From: Bacillus sp. AFS015802
GTDB taxonomy: Bacteria > Bacillota > Bacilli > Bacillales > Bacillaceae_B
DNA length: 43,159 bases
NCBI RefSeq assembly: GCF_002561455.1
Contig: NZ_NTUP01000006.1
Coordinates: 1,181-44,339 of the forward strand
Direction of reading: 5' to 3'
A program made the position numbers and the translations under genes. The notes beneath the pieces are model-generated. The model saw only the letters and a list, made by a program, of their open reading frames with translations. It was not told where the DNA came from and made no database searches. Positions 1-9,072 of this stretch are shown here, in pieces (position 1 is the first letter of the stretch; each line of letters opens with the position of its first letter).

Positions 1-21
1 CTTAACATTTTTTCTTCTTTA

Positions 22-1749
22 TCATTGAACAAGGTGACGTGCGAATTCAAATACGGTTGATTCCCCAGACGCCGGTTCAAAGTAGGCCAGTACGTATTGT
101 TCCTGCCCATCTGTTGAACGAATCGTTTCAAGAAGGGTGTGCTTATACAGCTCTTTTTCATTCAGATTCAGATCTGAAAATGCTTCACCTGGGATGTGTG
201 GGGAAGCCAAGAGGCTTTGATAGATGGAAGAACGTTCTTCCTTCGTAAGTTCGTGTGTCCACCACGGTTTTCTAGGCTTGTACCGTTGATTCTCTAAATA
301 GTCGAGTTTCATCAGACCCTCGATTACTGAAATAGGGAAGCTTGTTTCAGTAGAAAGGAATTCAAAAAGGCGTCTGAATAAATCTTCTAATTGATGACCG
401 ATTCTTGACCACCCTCGGTTTTCCCAATAGGAGCCGAATGCCTGGAAGAAATCGAATGGCGTTTCGAAGCATTCGGTCACCAAATATTCAATCGTGCGAT
501 CCATGCGGTGATCGTTCCAATACTTCTCCAACACATCTTCCACCTGTTTGATCCGAACGATATCGTCGAAAGACAATACGTTATTCCCCAGAATCTCATA
601 AGGGGAATGGTCCATATACGTATATTGATGATCATTGGCACGAATTCTTAATCCCGTCCCGCGAAGCATCTTGAGAAATCCTAATTGAAGCTCTTCAGGT
701 CGCAGTTCAAATACGTCATTGAACGTTTTTCGGAATGATTGGTAATCCTCTTCAGGCAGCCCTGCGATTAAATCCAGATGCTGATCGATCTTTCCACCGT
801 CTTTCACCATGGTGACGGTTCTTGTCAGCTTTTTATAATTTTGTTTCCTCATGACAAGGTCATTCGTTTCATCGTTGGTTGATTGAATGCCGATTTCAAA
901 ACGGAATAATCCCCGTGGGGCATGTTCGTTCAAGAATTCAATCACTTCGGGACGCATGATATCTGCCGTGATTTCAAATTGAAATACGGTACCTGGTACA
1001 TGCTCGTCAATAAGGAATTGGAACATTTCCATTGCATAGCTTCGGCTTATATTGAAGGTGCGATCGACAAACTTAATGGTTTTCGCTCCATGTTTCATCA
1101 GGAATCGGATATCTTCTTTTACCTTTTCACGGTCAAAATAGCGTACACCTACTTCAATGGAAGAAAGGCAGAACTGACAACGGAAAGGACAGCCCCTGCT
1201 TGTCTCGATATAGGTCACCCTTTTCCCGAGCTGAGACAAATCTTCCTGAAAGCGGAAGGGGGAAGGGACATCCCTCAGATCGATCTTATTTTGTTGAGGC
1301 TTGATGACGGGCTTACCGTCTTCTATATAGGCGACTCCATGGACCTTGGACCAATCCTTATCACCATCAAGCTGATCTAACAATTGTTTGAAGGATTCCT
1401 CGCCTTCACCAATAACGATGAAGTCTACGTCTTCAAGTCTCTCCAGCCAATATGGAACATCATATGTTACTTCAGGACCTCCGAGGACGATCGTTATCCC
1501 CGGCATGATTTTCCGAAGGATCTTGATGACTTTGATGGTTTCTTCGATATTCCAAATGTAGCAGCTGAAGCCTATGATGTCAGGTTTTTTTGAGAATAAG
1601 TCCGTAGCGATGTTAAGGGTTGGGTCCTTAATGGTGTATTCTGCGAGCTCAATGTCATGTTCTGGCTCCGCATAAGCCTTTAAACAGCGAATGGCTAAAT
1701 TCGTGTGAATGTATTTTGCATTTAACGTACTTAAGACGACTTTCTTCAT
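22..1749 (-). CDS. B12-binding-type radical SAM protein (DUF4080 family)
   Basis: 575 aa. The N-terminal ~130 residues look like a cobalamin-binding Rossmann domain (start MKKVVLSTLNAKY, then VLGGPEV and IGEGEESF), followed by a radical SAM core with the [4Fe-4S] motif CPFRCQFC (C187, C191, C194). The C-terminal ~200 residues resemble DUF4080. The classical B12 motif DxHxxG is not visible, so cobalamin binding would have to be base-off without that histidine, or absent. Family members are predicted to do radical chemistry such as methylation of unreactive carbons; the substrate is unknown. Start supported by AAGGAG 7 bases upstream. It appears monocistronic, converging on unknown sequence at the left edge. 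Family assignment is firm, function is not. Confidence 0.85.
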   Translation of the reverse strand: MKKVVLSTLNAKYIHTNLAIRCLKAYAEPEHDIELAEYTIKDPTLNIATDLFSKKPDIIGFSCYIWNIEETIKVIKILRKIMPGITIVLGGPEVTYDVPYWLERLEDVDFIVIGEGEESFKQLLDQLDGDKDWSKVHGVAYIEDGKPVIKPQQNKIDLRDVPSPFRFQEDLSQLGKRVTYIETSRGCPFRCQFCLSSIEVGVRYFDREKVKEDIRFLMKHGAKTIKFVDRTFNISRSYAMEMFQFLIDEHVPGTVFQFEITADIMRPEVIEFLNEHAPRGLFRFEIGIQSTNDETNDLVMRKQNYKKLTRTVTMVKDGGKIDQHLDLIAGLPEEDYQSFRKTFNDVFELRPEELQLGFLKMLRGTGLRIRANDHQYTYMDHSPYEILGNNVLSFDDIVRIKQVEDVLEKYWNDHRMDRTIEYLVTECFETPFDFFQAFGSYWENRGWSRIGHQLEDLFRRLFEFLSTETSFPISVIEGLMKLDYLENQRYKPRKPWWTHELTKEERSSIYQSLLASPHIPGEAFSDLNLNEKELYKHTLLETIRSTDGQEQYVLAYFEPASGESTVFEFARHLVQ

Positions 1750-2035
1750 TATAATCTCCTTTATATTAAACTCGTCTGACTATTTCAGCCGACCGAATTT
1801 TGGTGTCCATATTTTCATATGACATAAGTTGTTCGTACAACATAATAAACCAGCCTGATTATCATTTTATCTAAGCTTGAGGGAAAGCTCAATGTTTGTA
1901 TAAAATGAATTTAAATTTATTGTAACTAATAGAAGGAATTTCAGGAAAAGTTACGAATAATATAAGATAATATAAGTTTTTTGAAAATTGTGTTGAATAA
2001 AAGTGCTTCTTTTCCTAAGAGAATAGATTTTCATG
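1750..2035. other. intergenic region, no gene seen
   Basis: AT-rich spacer between the radical SAM gene and the acyltransferase terminator. It must hold the minus-strand promoter of the radical SAM gene, but no clear -35/-10 pair stands out. A short dyad GTTGT-ACGA-ACAAC lies near 1829-1842 and a tandem repeat of AATATAAG near 1958-1977. No ORF with a ribosome binding site was found. Confidence 0.5.
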
Positions 2036-2074
2036 AAAAAGGGACTGACCCGTGTTTAATGGGGTCAGCCCTTT
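2036..2074 (-). terminator. intrinsic terminator of the acyltransferase gene
   Basis: The arms 2041-2051 and 2062-2071 pair (GGGCTGACCC with GGGTCAGTCCC, one mismatch). On the minus strand the stem is followed by a T run (2036-2040). It lies about 10 bases past the stop of the minus-strand gene. Confidence 0.8.
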
Positions 2075-2084
2075 CTAGTGAGGT

Positions 2085-3110
2085 TTATCTTGTTTTCATT
2101 TCTCTTTTTGAGAGCAGTTTCTGTAATCTTGTTGATTTAAACTCGATGATCGGTTGAGTGATGCTTGTAAAGAATTTCGTCGAGAAGATCATCGTGAGTA
2201 CAAAGGACACCCCGAGTAAAAGTACCAGGCTGGTGTCAGGATCAATCGTGTCCTTAAGGTGGCTTTCACGGAATAACCGTATGAGAAAACCATGGAGCAG
2301 GTAAACATAGAGCGTGTTTTTCCCCCATTTAGTGAAAAACTGCCTCTTTGTAGGCACAAAGGTAAAAAAGCTGAAAATCATCACGACATTTAATAAGTAA
2401 ACAGCTGCCCTGACTACCATGCTGATGGCGCTGTTCCATTCGAAATCTCCATAAGGTTTGGAACCAAGAAGCCATTTGTCTGAGAATTCAGGGATAAAAT
2501 ACATGCCTAAAAATACAATGACAAATAATGAACCTGCCACGATACGGGCTTTACTCGTTTTGAAATATTCGAAGTGCTCCTTTTCCATGTAGTAACCCAT
2601 CAGGAAAATAGGAAAGAACACAAATGTTCTGGACAAACTCAAATAATTTGAAATGACATCGGCAAATCCCACAAGCAATCCAAGGGAGAAAGCCACTGTC
2701 AAGCCGATACCAGGCTTGAATTTAAACCACTTGATGAATGCATAAAGCAATGCATTCCAACAGAACAGGCTGATGAGGAACCATAGGGACCAGTGTGGAT
2801 TAAGTGGATCCACCTCGAATGTTGATTTTTGATATAGGAAATAGTAATACACCGTGTAAATCAATTGAAATACGATGTAAGGGAGTATCAGCTTCTTGGC
2901 GAGCTTTTGGATATACCCTTTTTTATAGAATCCCTTTGCGAAGAATCCTGCCACAAGGATGAAAGCCGGCATGTGGAAGGTGTAGATTGTTTTATACAAT
3001 GAAAGGATAAAGGGATCGCTTTCAATATAAGACCTTATAATATGTCCAAATACCACTAAAAAAATCAAAATGAACTTGGCATTGTCGAAGTAATAGTCAC
3101 GCTGTTTCAT
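2085..3110 (-). CDS. ykrP: acyltransferase 3 family membrane protein (YkrP-like)
   Basis: 341 aa, about ten hydrophobic segments along the whole length. The N-terminus (YFDNAKFILIFLVVFGHIIR) carries the FGH histidine typical of Acyl_transf_3, and the next segment has FHMPAFILVAGFF. Such proteins transfer acetyl or other acyl groups to cell-surface polysaccharides or exported small molecules; the acceptor here is not known. Transcribed divergently from kinE, the same neighbour as ykrP of B. subtilis, which supports the symbol. The ribosome binding site is weak (GATGGTGA). Ends in its own terminator. Confidence 0.8.
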   Translation of the reverse strand: MKQRDYYFDNAKFILIFLVVFGHIIRSYIESDPFILSLYKTIYTFHMPAFILVAGFFAKGFYKKGYIQKLAKKLILPYIVFQLIYTVYYYFLYQKSTFEVDPLNPHWSLWFLISLFCWNALLYAFIKWFKFKPGIGLTVAFSLGLLVGFADVISNYLSLSRTFVFFPIFLMGYYMEKEHFEYFKTSKARIVAGSLFVIVFLGMYFIPEFSDKWLLGSKPYGDFEWNSAISMVVRAAVYLLNVVMIFSFFTFVPTKRQFFTKWGKNTLYVYLLHGFLIRLFRESHLKDTIDPDTSLVLLLGVSFVLTMIFSTKFFTSITQPIIEFKSTRLQKLLSKREMKTR

Positions 3111-3279
3111 ATCTTCACCATCTTTGAGAATAGTTTAATCCTAATTCATTCTTACCCTAGGATACAATGAGCAAAACATGATTTCACTGTTAATTATCAC
3201 CAAAAGTATGGGAAGCTATGCGAATTCTATAGGGCCAGGGGCCAATGGTCGCCTTTTAAAATAGTAGGGGGATGAGGAA

Positions 3280-5430
3280 ATGACTAATAGTAGTAAATTG
3301 CATGAAGAACGGAATAAGGAACAATGTCATCCCATAGATAGGGAAATTTGCTTAGCGTCACCCATGCCGATGCTCGTGATCAATAAAGAGTTGAAAATCG
3401 TCCATGCCAACGGTGAGGCATGTGAGACCCTGCAATCCGGTCATGAAGATGTTGTAGGCAAGCTGTTCAGTTCCTATTTCTCTTCTGTACCCGCTCCGAT
3501 TGTCGCTCATTATAAAGAAGTAATGGAAACGGGGAAGACGCTTGAAGATGAAACCCTGATGAATGTTCATGACAAAAAAATCATCCATGTCGAACTATTG
3601 CTGAAAAAATCGACCATTTCACCTAATGCTTATTTATATTTCAAGGATGTAACGGAACTAAAGGAGAAAGAACGAAAAGATCATATGAATGTGCATCTGC
3701 TCTCGAATATATTTCAGAATGCTTCAGAGGGCATCGTCCTCTTCGATATCGAAGGAAACATCAATGATGTGAATCAGGCATTCAGTTTACAAGTGGGCCT
3801 CGATAAGGAAGAAATCACGACGAGGAATATCAGTTCTTTCATACCTGAGAACGCGCACTATAAAATTGATAAAATCAAAGAGTTGATTTCTCAAAACAAA
3901 AAAGCCCGTGGTGAAATCCCGATCAAGAAATCACATAATATTTCGATCGTGGAATTTACTACAAGCCCCTATGTCCACCACAAGCTTCACATGGCGATTC
4001 TCAGAGATGTAACGGAAAAGAGGCAGATGGAGATCCAGCTGAAACGAAACGAAGAATTGTTCAAGGGACTGTTTGAGGAAGCGATCGATGCCATTGTCTT
4101 ATGGGATCAGGACGGCAGGGTCCTTAAAGCGAACTCCTCTGCTCTGAAAATTTTCGAATGCACACTTTCTGAGCTTCTTTCCAAAAAAATACGGGATTTT
4201 GTGTATCCTTTAGAAAGCCAAAAATTTGATTTGGTCATGGAACAATTGAATAGAAGCGGGGCTGTAAGGGATGAGGTATTGTTCCTCATGCCGAACAATC
4301 AGCTGAAACATTTGGAATTCACCTCCAAGCTTCATTCCGTTGATGGCTATAACATGACCATTTTCCGTAATGTCAGTGAGCGGTATCAAATGGAGAAGGA
4401 GCTGCGTGAAAGCGAGGAAAGGTTCCGCAAGATATTCGAAGGCTCATTGGACGGATTGCTTCTGACCAATCACAATTATGTGGTCGTGGATGCGAACCCC
4501 GAAGTGAGTCATATCATTCAGATGGAAAAAGACCAGCTCATAGGTAAAGATGTACGGGAAATATTGAATATTGAGCCCGGTGAGGAGACGTATGATGATT
4601 ATTTGAAGCAATTAAAAGAGGAAGGACAGGCAACCTTTTTAAAAACGTTATCTTACAGGGACAAGGTTCAATATGTGGAGTTATCTTCGAAATATAATTT
4701 ACTCTCTAACTTGAATTTGACCATCATCCGCGATATTACCGAACAAATTGAAATGCAGGAACAACTAAGAAAATCGGATACATTAAGTGTGGTAGGGGAG
4801 CTGGCCGCGGGGATCGCCCACGAGATCAGAAACCCGATGACCGCCTTGAAAGGTTTCATCCAGTTGCTTGAAAACAGTGTCGGCAAAGATCATGAAATGT
4901 ACTTTAATGTGATCACTTCTGAATTCCAGCGTATTGAATCGATCATCACGGAGTTTCTCGTACTGGCAAAACCACAGGCAATCCAATATCAGGAAACGGA
5001 TTTAATCAAGATCATGAAAGATACGGTCGAATTATTGAGTGCCCAGGCGGTCATGCATAACGTTCAGTACGAGGAGAGTTACGAGGAGAATCTTCCTACA
5101 ATCGTCGCTGAGCCCAATCAGTTAAAACAGGTATTCATCAACGTCATCAAGAATGCGATTGAAGTGATGACAGGAGGAGGCGTCATTTCCATCAGCATCC
5201 GGGAGACATATGATGAAATGATCCATATCGAAATCAAAGACCAGGGAGGCGGGATCTCAAAGGATAAGATCAAGAAACTCGGGGAACCTTTTTACACAAC
5301 GAAGGAAAGAGGGACTGGACTTGGTCTTATGGTAAGCTTTAAAATTATCAAAGAGCATAAAGGCAGTGTTCAGGTTGAGAGTATTGTTGGAGAGGGAACC
5401 ATTTTCCACATCTATCTGCCTAAATCATAA
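3280..5430 (+). CDS. kinE: multi-PAS sporulation sensor histidine kinase (KinE-like)
   Basis: 716 aa, no membrane segments, so cytoplasmic. Four PAS-like repeats are visible at about 22-125, 142-248, 258-370 and 380-489, each ending in a DVTE, NVSE or DITE element. The kinase core follows: H-box GIAHEIRNP with phospho-acceptor H514, N-box NVIKNAIEVM (621-630), G1 DQGGGIS and G2 RGTGLGL (678-684). In B. subtilis, KinE (738 aa) feeds phosphate into the Spo0F-Spo0B-Spo0A relay, and the ykrP-kinE-ogt order is the same here. Start follows GGGGGATGAGG. No paired response regulator gene is adjacent, as expected for an orphan phosphorelay kinase. The family is certain; the KinE identity rests on domain count, size and synteny. 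Confidence 0.85.
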   Translation: MTNSSKLHEERNKEQCHPIDREICLASPMPMLVINKELKIVHANGEACETLQSGHEDVVGKLFSSYFSSVPAPIVAHYKEVMETGKTLEDETLMNVHDKKIIHVELLLKKSTISPNAYLYFKDVTELKEKERKDHMNVHLLSNIFQNASEGIVLFDIEGNINDVNQAFSLQVGLDKEEITTRNISSFIPENAHYKIDKIKELISQNKKARGEIPIKKSHNISIVEFTTSPYVHHKLHMAILRDVTEKRQMEIQLKRNEELFKGLFEEAIDAIVLWDQDGRVLKANSSALKIFECTLSELLSKKIRDFVYPLESQKFDLVMEQLNRSGAVRDEVLFLMPNNQLKHLEFTSKLHSVDGYNMTIFRNVSERYQMEKELRESEERFRKIFEGSLDGLLLTNHNYVVVDANPEVSHIIQMEKDQLIGKDVREILNIEPGEETYDDYLKQLKEEGQATFLKTLSYRDKVQYVELSSKYNLLSNLNLTIIRDITEQIEMQEQLRKSDTLSVVGELAAGIAHEIRNPMTALKGFIQLLENSVGKDHEMYFNVITSEFQRIESIITEFLVLAKPQAIQYQETDLIKIMKDTVELLSAQAVMHNVQYEESYEENLPTIVAEPNQLKQVFINVIKNAIEVMTGGGVISISIRETYDEMIHIEIKDQGGGISKDKIKKLGEPFYTTKERGTGLGLMVSFKIIKEHKGSVQVESIVGEGTIFHIYLPKS

Positions 5431-5441
5431 AGGAGTCATGT

Positions 5442-5900
5442 ATGATGACCATTCAAAGTATTGTGATGAAGAGTCCCATTGGGAATTTGAAGCTATCAGC
5501 GGATCGTACCCAATTACTTTCTGTACAGTTCGTGGAAGAAGAAGCCTGCACCAATACGGAACACCCCATCTTAATGATGGCGAAGGAACAGATGTGCGAG
5601 TTTTTTAAAGGGGAAAGGAAGGCATTTGATCTTCCTTTGAAGATAGAAGGAACAGCTTTTCAAAAGGAAGTATGGAATGCCCTTCAACGGATCCCGTACG
5701 GTGAAACCTGCTCTTATCAAGATTTGGCCCATGCGATCCAGAGGCCGAAAGCAGTGAGGGCTGTGGGACAGGCGAATAAAGCCAATCGTTTTCCCATCAT
5801 CATCCCATGTCACCGCGTCATCGGGAAAAATAAGACGCTTACGGGTTATGCAGGTAAGCAAACAGACAAGAAAGAGACGTTACTGTCATTAGAAAAATAA
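5442..5900 (+). CDS. ogt: methylated-DNA--protein-cysteine methyltransferase
   Basis: 152 aa. A suicide repair protein that moves the methyl group from O6-methylguanine to its own cysteine. The active-site motif IPCHRV is present with C123, and the flanking VWNALQRIPYGETCSYQDLA and QANKANRFPIIIPC segments form the DNA-binding winged helix and active site. Start ATG 5442 is 12 bases after the kinE stop, with AAGGAG upstream, so it is probably co-transcribed with kinE as in B. subtilis. Followed at once by a strong terminator. Confidence 0.95.
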   Translation: MMTIQSIVMKSPIGNLKLSADRTQLLSVQFVEEEACTNTEHPILMMAKEQMCEFFKGERKAFDLPLKIEGTAFQKEVWNALQRIPYGETCSYQDLAHAIQRPKAVRAVGQANKANRFPIIIPCHRVIGKNKTLTGYAGKQTDKKETLLSLEK

Positions 5901-5903
5901 GTG

Positions 5904-5942
5904 AAAACAGGCATCTCCCTCTTGGAGAGTGCCTGTTTTTTT
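5904..5942 (+). terminator. terminator after ogt
   Basis: AAAACAGGCA (about 5904-5913) pairs with TGCCTGTTTT, with a further CTCC/GGAG inner stem, and runs into seven or more T. Ends the kinE-ogt unit. Confidence 0.9.
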
Positions 5943-6005
5943 CGTTTGTTATGAAAACAGGTTGAAGAAATCAGGTGAGTAAAAAAAGAATTCTGAAAAT
6001 AGTCA

Positions 6006-6058
6006 TTGATTTATCTAACTACTTAGATTACTATCTAATTAGATGATAATCTAAGTAG
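6006..6058 (+). promoter_or_regulatory. promoter with nested palindromic operator of the ArsR/DUF2087 gene
   Basis: Seen: bases 6019-6058 are a 40-bp palindrome broken only at two symmetric base pairs. Its outer arms CTACTTAGATTA and TAATCTAAGTAG flank the inner perfect palindrome ATCTAATTAGAT (6033-6044). The half-site ATCTAA/TTAGAT occurs five times (6013, 6023, 6033, 6039, 6049). A promoter TTGATT (6006-6011), 17-base spacer, TACTAT (6029-6034) lies inside the array. Inferred: binding site for the downstream ArsR-type regulator, giving autorepression by blocking the -10 region. Confidence 0.7.
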
Positions 6059-6076
6059 AGAGAGGAAGGAAGATGT

Positions 6077-6670
6077 TTGCAATTAAATAAGCAGGTAGCT
6101 TTTCATAAAACGATGGGTGATCCGACCCGAATCAAGATCGTCTATTTACTGGCTGAAGGGAGCTTGCACGTGGGAGCGATAGCGGGAAAGCTAGGACTCA
6201 CTGCGCCCACCATCTCCCATCATCTTACGAAACTGAAAGAATGCAATCTTGTTTATTCACGGAGAGAGAAGAACACGATTTACTACCACCTAAATAAAAA
6301 AGTCTTGAGTCATCATGGGGATGTTCTTCATCAATTCGCTCATGAAGAGGAAGGGGAAAATGTGATGTCAGAGAAGTTATTGAAAGAAAAACAGAAGGTT
6401 AAAAATAATTTCCTGGAGAAGAATGGACGAATCAAAACGATTCCTTCTCAGCAAAAAAAGAAATTATTTATATTGGAACATATGGTGGAAGGGTTGAAGG
6501 TAGGAGAAAAGTATAAGGAAAAAGAGGTGAATGAATATATTCAACAATTTCATGCAGACTATGCCACCCTCAGAAGAGAATTTATCATTCATCAGTTCAT
6601 GTATCGGGAAAACGGCATATACGAAGTAAACCCAAGGGAAATGTGGGCGTCATCAAAACTAAATGAATAA
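6077..6670 (+). CDS. ArsR-family transcriptional regulator with DUF2087 domain
   Basis: 197 aa from a TTG start placed 7 bases after GGAAGG; an ATG at 6073 is in another frame and stops at once. Residues ~5-75 form an ArsR winged helix (HKTMGDPTRIKIVYLL, then LGLTAPTISHHLTKLKECNLV). The CxC metal site of classical ArsR is absent. A lysine-rich linker leads to a DUF2087 domain (~127-193: KLFILEHMVEGLKVGEKY, then DYATLRREFI). This pairing is known in Bacillaceae, but the ligand and targets are not. No target gene is attached: the gene is single, between two terminators. The upstream palindrome suggests autoregulation. I recall no such gene between ogt and mtnA in B. subtilis, so it may be an insertion. 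Confidence 0.85.
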   Translation: MQLNKQVAFHKTMGDPTRIKIVYLLAEGSLHVGAIAGKLGLTAPTISHHLTKLKECNLVYSRREKNTIYYHLNKKVLSHHGDVLHQFAHEEEGENVMSEKLLKEKQKVKNNFLEKNGRIKTIPSQQKKKLFILEHMVEGLKVGEKYKEKEVNEYIQQFHADYATLRREFIIHQFMYRENGIYEVNPREMWASSKLNE

Positions 6671-6707
6671 ATCAAAAGAGGAGCAGGGAGCCTGCTCCTC
6701 TTTTGAT
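6671..6707. terminator. bidirectional terminator between the ArsR gene and mtnA
   Basis: A perfect 17-bp inverted repeat (6671-6687 and 6691-6707) with a 3-base loop, A-rich on the left and T-rich on the right, so it can end transcription from both converging genes. Confidence 0.9.
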
Positions 6708-6708
6708 T

Positions 6709-7755
6709 CTATCCGATTGCCTGTTGAATGCTTTCTTCAAAGTTTGGATACAGCACTCCATTTTCTGTGATGATACCCGTAATCAACTCATGAGAAGTAA
6801 CATCGAAAGCCGGATTATAAACAGGGACATTTTCTGGTGCAATCAACGTTCCACCTAATGTGGTGATTTCTTCCCGGTTCCTTTCTTCAATCGGGATCTC
6901 ATTTCCGCTCTGGATGGAAAGGTCGAAAGTAGAGGACGGAGCAGCCACATAAAAAGGGATATCGAAGTGCTTACACAGAATGGCAAGCATAGACGTTCCG
7001 ATTTTATTGGCGGTGTCCCCATTGCGAGCGATGCGGTCCGCACCAACGATGACTGCTTCCACCCCTTTTTCTTTCATGGTATGAGCCGCCATGCTATCCG
7101 TGATGAGGGTGACATCCACCCCTGATTGCTGCAGTTCCCAAGCAGTCAGCCGTGCTCCTTGCAGGACGGGCCGTGTTTCACATGCGTAAACCTGAAACGC
7201 TTTTCCTTTTTCCCTTCCTAAATGAAACGGGGCCAATGCGGTTCCATATTTACTCGTGGCAATGGAACCGGCGTTACAAATGGTCATTACTTTTTGTTTT
7301 TCCTTCAATACGCTCAGTCCGTATTCTCCGATCAGACGGCATACTGCCTCATCTTCTGCATGAAGTTGGATCGCTGTATGAATCAAATTGGTTTTGGCTT
7401 CATTAATGGAAGAAATATGCTGCAATTCCGTCTCAAGCCGGTTCAAAGCCCAAACAAGGTTGACTGCTGTAGGGCGTGAACAGGAAAGGTATTTTTTGTC
7501 CCTTTGAAAAAGCTCCATGAATTCAGCTAACGTATTGACTTCATATCGGGAGGCTGCCTGGGCTAATCCATAAGCGGCCGTAATGCCGATAGCCGGAGCA
7601 CCTCTCACCTTCAAAGTGATAATAGCATCATAATATTCTTCTATGGTCTCAAGTTTAATATATTCCACTATGTTAGGCAGTTTCTGTTGATCAAGAATAA
7701 GTAAATAATCTTCATGCCACTCCAGTGAAGTAGGAATTGTAAGGGTTTGTGCCAT
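6709..7755 (-). CDS. mtnA: S-methyl-5-thioribose-1-phosphate isomerase
   Basis: 348 aa. Converts methylthioribose-1-phosphate to methylthioribulose-1-phosphate in methionine salvage. Catalytic C160 (in ICNAGSIAT) and D240 (in [11 protein letters not shown]) fall at the positions known for the B. subtilis enzyme. The substrate-binding motifs RGAPAIG and [16 protein letters not shown] are intact. Lies 19 bases downstream of mtnK with its own ribosome binding site, in one operon read from the SAM riboswitch at 9073-9230. Confidence 0.97.
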   Translation of the reverse strand: MAQTLTIPTSLEWHEDYLLILDQQKLPNIVEYIKLETIEEYYDAIITLKVRGAPAIGITAAYGLAQAASRYEVNTLAEFMELFQRDKKYLSCSRPTAVNLVWALNRLETELQHISSINEAKTNLIHTAIQLHAEDEAVCRLIGEYGLSVLKEKQKVMTICNAGSIATSKYGTALAPFHLGREKGKAFQVYACETRPVLQGARLTAWELQQSGVDVTLITDSMAAHTMKEKGVEAVIVGADRIARNGDTANKIGTSMLAILCKHFDIPFYVAAPSSTFDLSIQSGNEIPIEERNREEITTLGGTLIAPENVPVYNPAFDVTSHELITGIITENGVLYPNFEESIQQAIG

Positions 7756-7774
7756 GATAGTCTCCTTTTATTCA

Positions 7775-8956
7775 TTAAGAATGGGATTGCAATAGGGAAA
7801 TGAGTTCTTTGATTGAATGTATTTCTTTACGTTTTATGATGAGTTCTTTCCCGAGGGCCAAGCATGTACGCTTGGCCTGTATTCTTTGTTGTTTATCAGC
7901 GATACTTTCTAAATCTTCAACATGGGCAAGGCCGATCGTCCTTCTGATGCATTCACAACCTGCAAAACCGATACTGTCCTGGAAGCTCTTCTCCAATACG
8001 TATTCCAGGTAGCCATCTACTTTCGTATAAGCATCTCCGCTTTCCTTCCAATGGTTAGAGAAGGTAGTGGAGAAGACGTTCCAGGTATTCTCGATATGAT
8101 AAAGAATCGTTTCCTTCCGTTCACGATTTGAAACCGCCTGGAAAATTAGGTTACTGATGAATTGTCCAATGTCAAAGCCAATCGGTCCATAAAAGGCGAA
8201 TTCAGGGTCGATCACTTTTGTTTGATTTTCATCCACAAAGATGCTTCCGGTATGAAGGTCCCCATGGAGCAGGGCTTCCCCTTCGGTCAGAAAGCTTTTC
8301 TTCAACTTTGCCACTTCGAGCTTTACAGTGAAATCATCCCACAATTGTTGAACATCCGAGGTTAACTCTTCCTCGAATTCATTGGTTTCACTGTTGAAAA
8401 AAGGATCAGTGAATACAAGATCTTCTGTGATTTTGCACAGCTCAGGGTTTGAGAATTCTTTCACGTATTCCTTTTTCTTAAAAGGATGAAGAGCATAATC
8501 CGATGTGAAGTACAGGGTATTGCCTAAAAATGTCCCAATGTCATGGGAGAGCTGTGGATAGTTTTCCCCTTTTATCAGGCCTGCCCTCGCTATCGTCAGT
8601 GCACTCAGATCTTCCATTACGGTGATCGCAAGTGCAGGATCAGAGTAATATACTTCAGGAACCAGGTCCCCTACAAAGGATCGTTGAAGTTTGAGTGCTT
8701 CCGCTTCGATTCTTGCCCGTTCGATGGTCAATGGCCAGCTTTCTCCAACAACCTTTGCATAAGGAAGTGCCTGCTTAATGATGATTCCTTTACCTGTTTC
8801 ACCCTCTACTACATGAAATACAAGGTTCAGGTTACCATCACCGATTTCTTCACATGTCAGGAGTGTTCCATCTTCAAAAATTCTTAAACGAATGGCCAGC
8901 GCAATGGCCGACTGTTCAGTTAGTGGTTGGTACGTGTTCAGTTTAGTGATTGCCAT
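7775..8956 (-). CDS. mtnK: methylthioribose kinase
   Basis: 393 aa, aminoglycoside-phosphotransferase fold. Phosphorylates methylthioribose with ATP, the entry step of salvage. The catalytic loop HGDLHTGS (D233) and the metal-binding DPE motif (D250, E252) match the characterised enzyme's numbering. Start ATG follows AAGGGGGAA. First gene of the mtnK-mtnA operon, preceded by a SAM-I riboswitch with its terminator, so expressed when S-adenosylmethionine is low. Confidence 0.97.
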   Translation of the reverse strand: MAITKLNTYQPLTEQSAIALAIRLRIFEDGTLLTCEEIGDGNLNLVFHVVEGETGKGIIIKQALPYAKVVGESWPLTIERARIEAEALKLQRSFVGDLVPEVYYSDPALAITVMEDLSALTIARAGLIKGENYPQLSHDIGTFLGNTLYFTSDYALHPFKKKEYVKEFSNPELCKITEDLVFTDPFFNSETNEFEEELTSDVQQLWDDFTVKLEVAKLKKSFLTEGEALLHGDLHTGSIFVDENQTKVIDPEFAFYGPIGFDIGQFISNLIFQAVSNRERKETILYHIENTWNVFSTTFSNHWKESGDAYTKVDGYLEYVLEKSFQDSIGFAGCECIRRTIGLAHVEDLESIADKQQRIQAKRTCLALGKELIIKRKEIHSIKELISLLQSHS

Positions 8957-9016
8957 TTTCGTTCCCCCTTTTCGTACACCCTTATGAGTACGGTGTTATG
9001 GAGGCTTTTCTGCGGC

Positions 9017-9052
9017 ATAAGAAAAGCCTCTTTCCATGGTCGAAAGAGGCTT
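9017..9052 (-). terminator. expression-platform terminator of the mtnKA SAM riboswitch
   Basis: On the minus strand AAGCCTCTTT (9043-9052) pairs with AAAGAGGCTT (9025-9034), followed by a T-rich run. GCCTCTT of the 5' arm can instead pair with AAGAGGC at 9071-9077 (the 3' side of aptamer P1). That pairing, helped by TGAAGA/TCTTCA just inside, forms the antiterminator. Confidence 0.88.
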
Positions 9053-9072
9053 GAAGAGTATGTCTTCATCGC

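Noticed and set aside
922..1380. 152-codon plus-strand frame opposite the radical SAM gene
   Set aside because: Antisense shadow of a well-supported gene, no start signal and no recognisable protein features.
3111..3279. Possible sigma-H promoter or 0A box ahead of kinE
   Set aside because: AGGAT near 3158 and GAAT near 3222 are far outside sigma-H spacing, and no TGNCGAA box was found.
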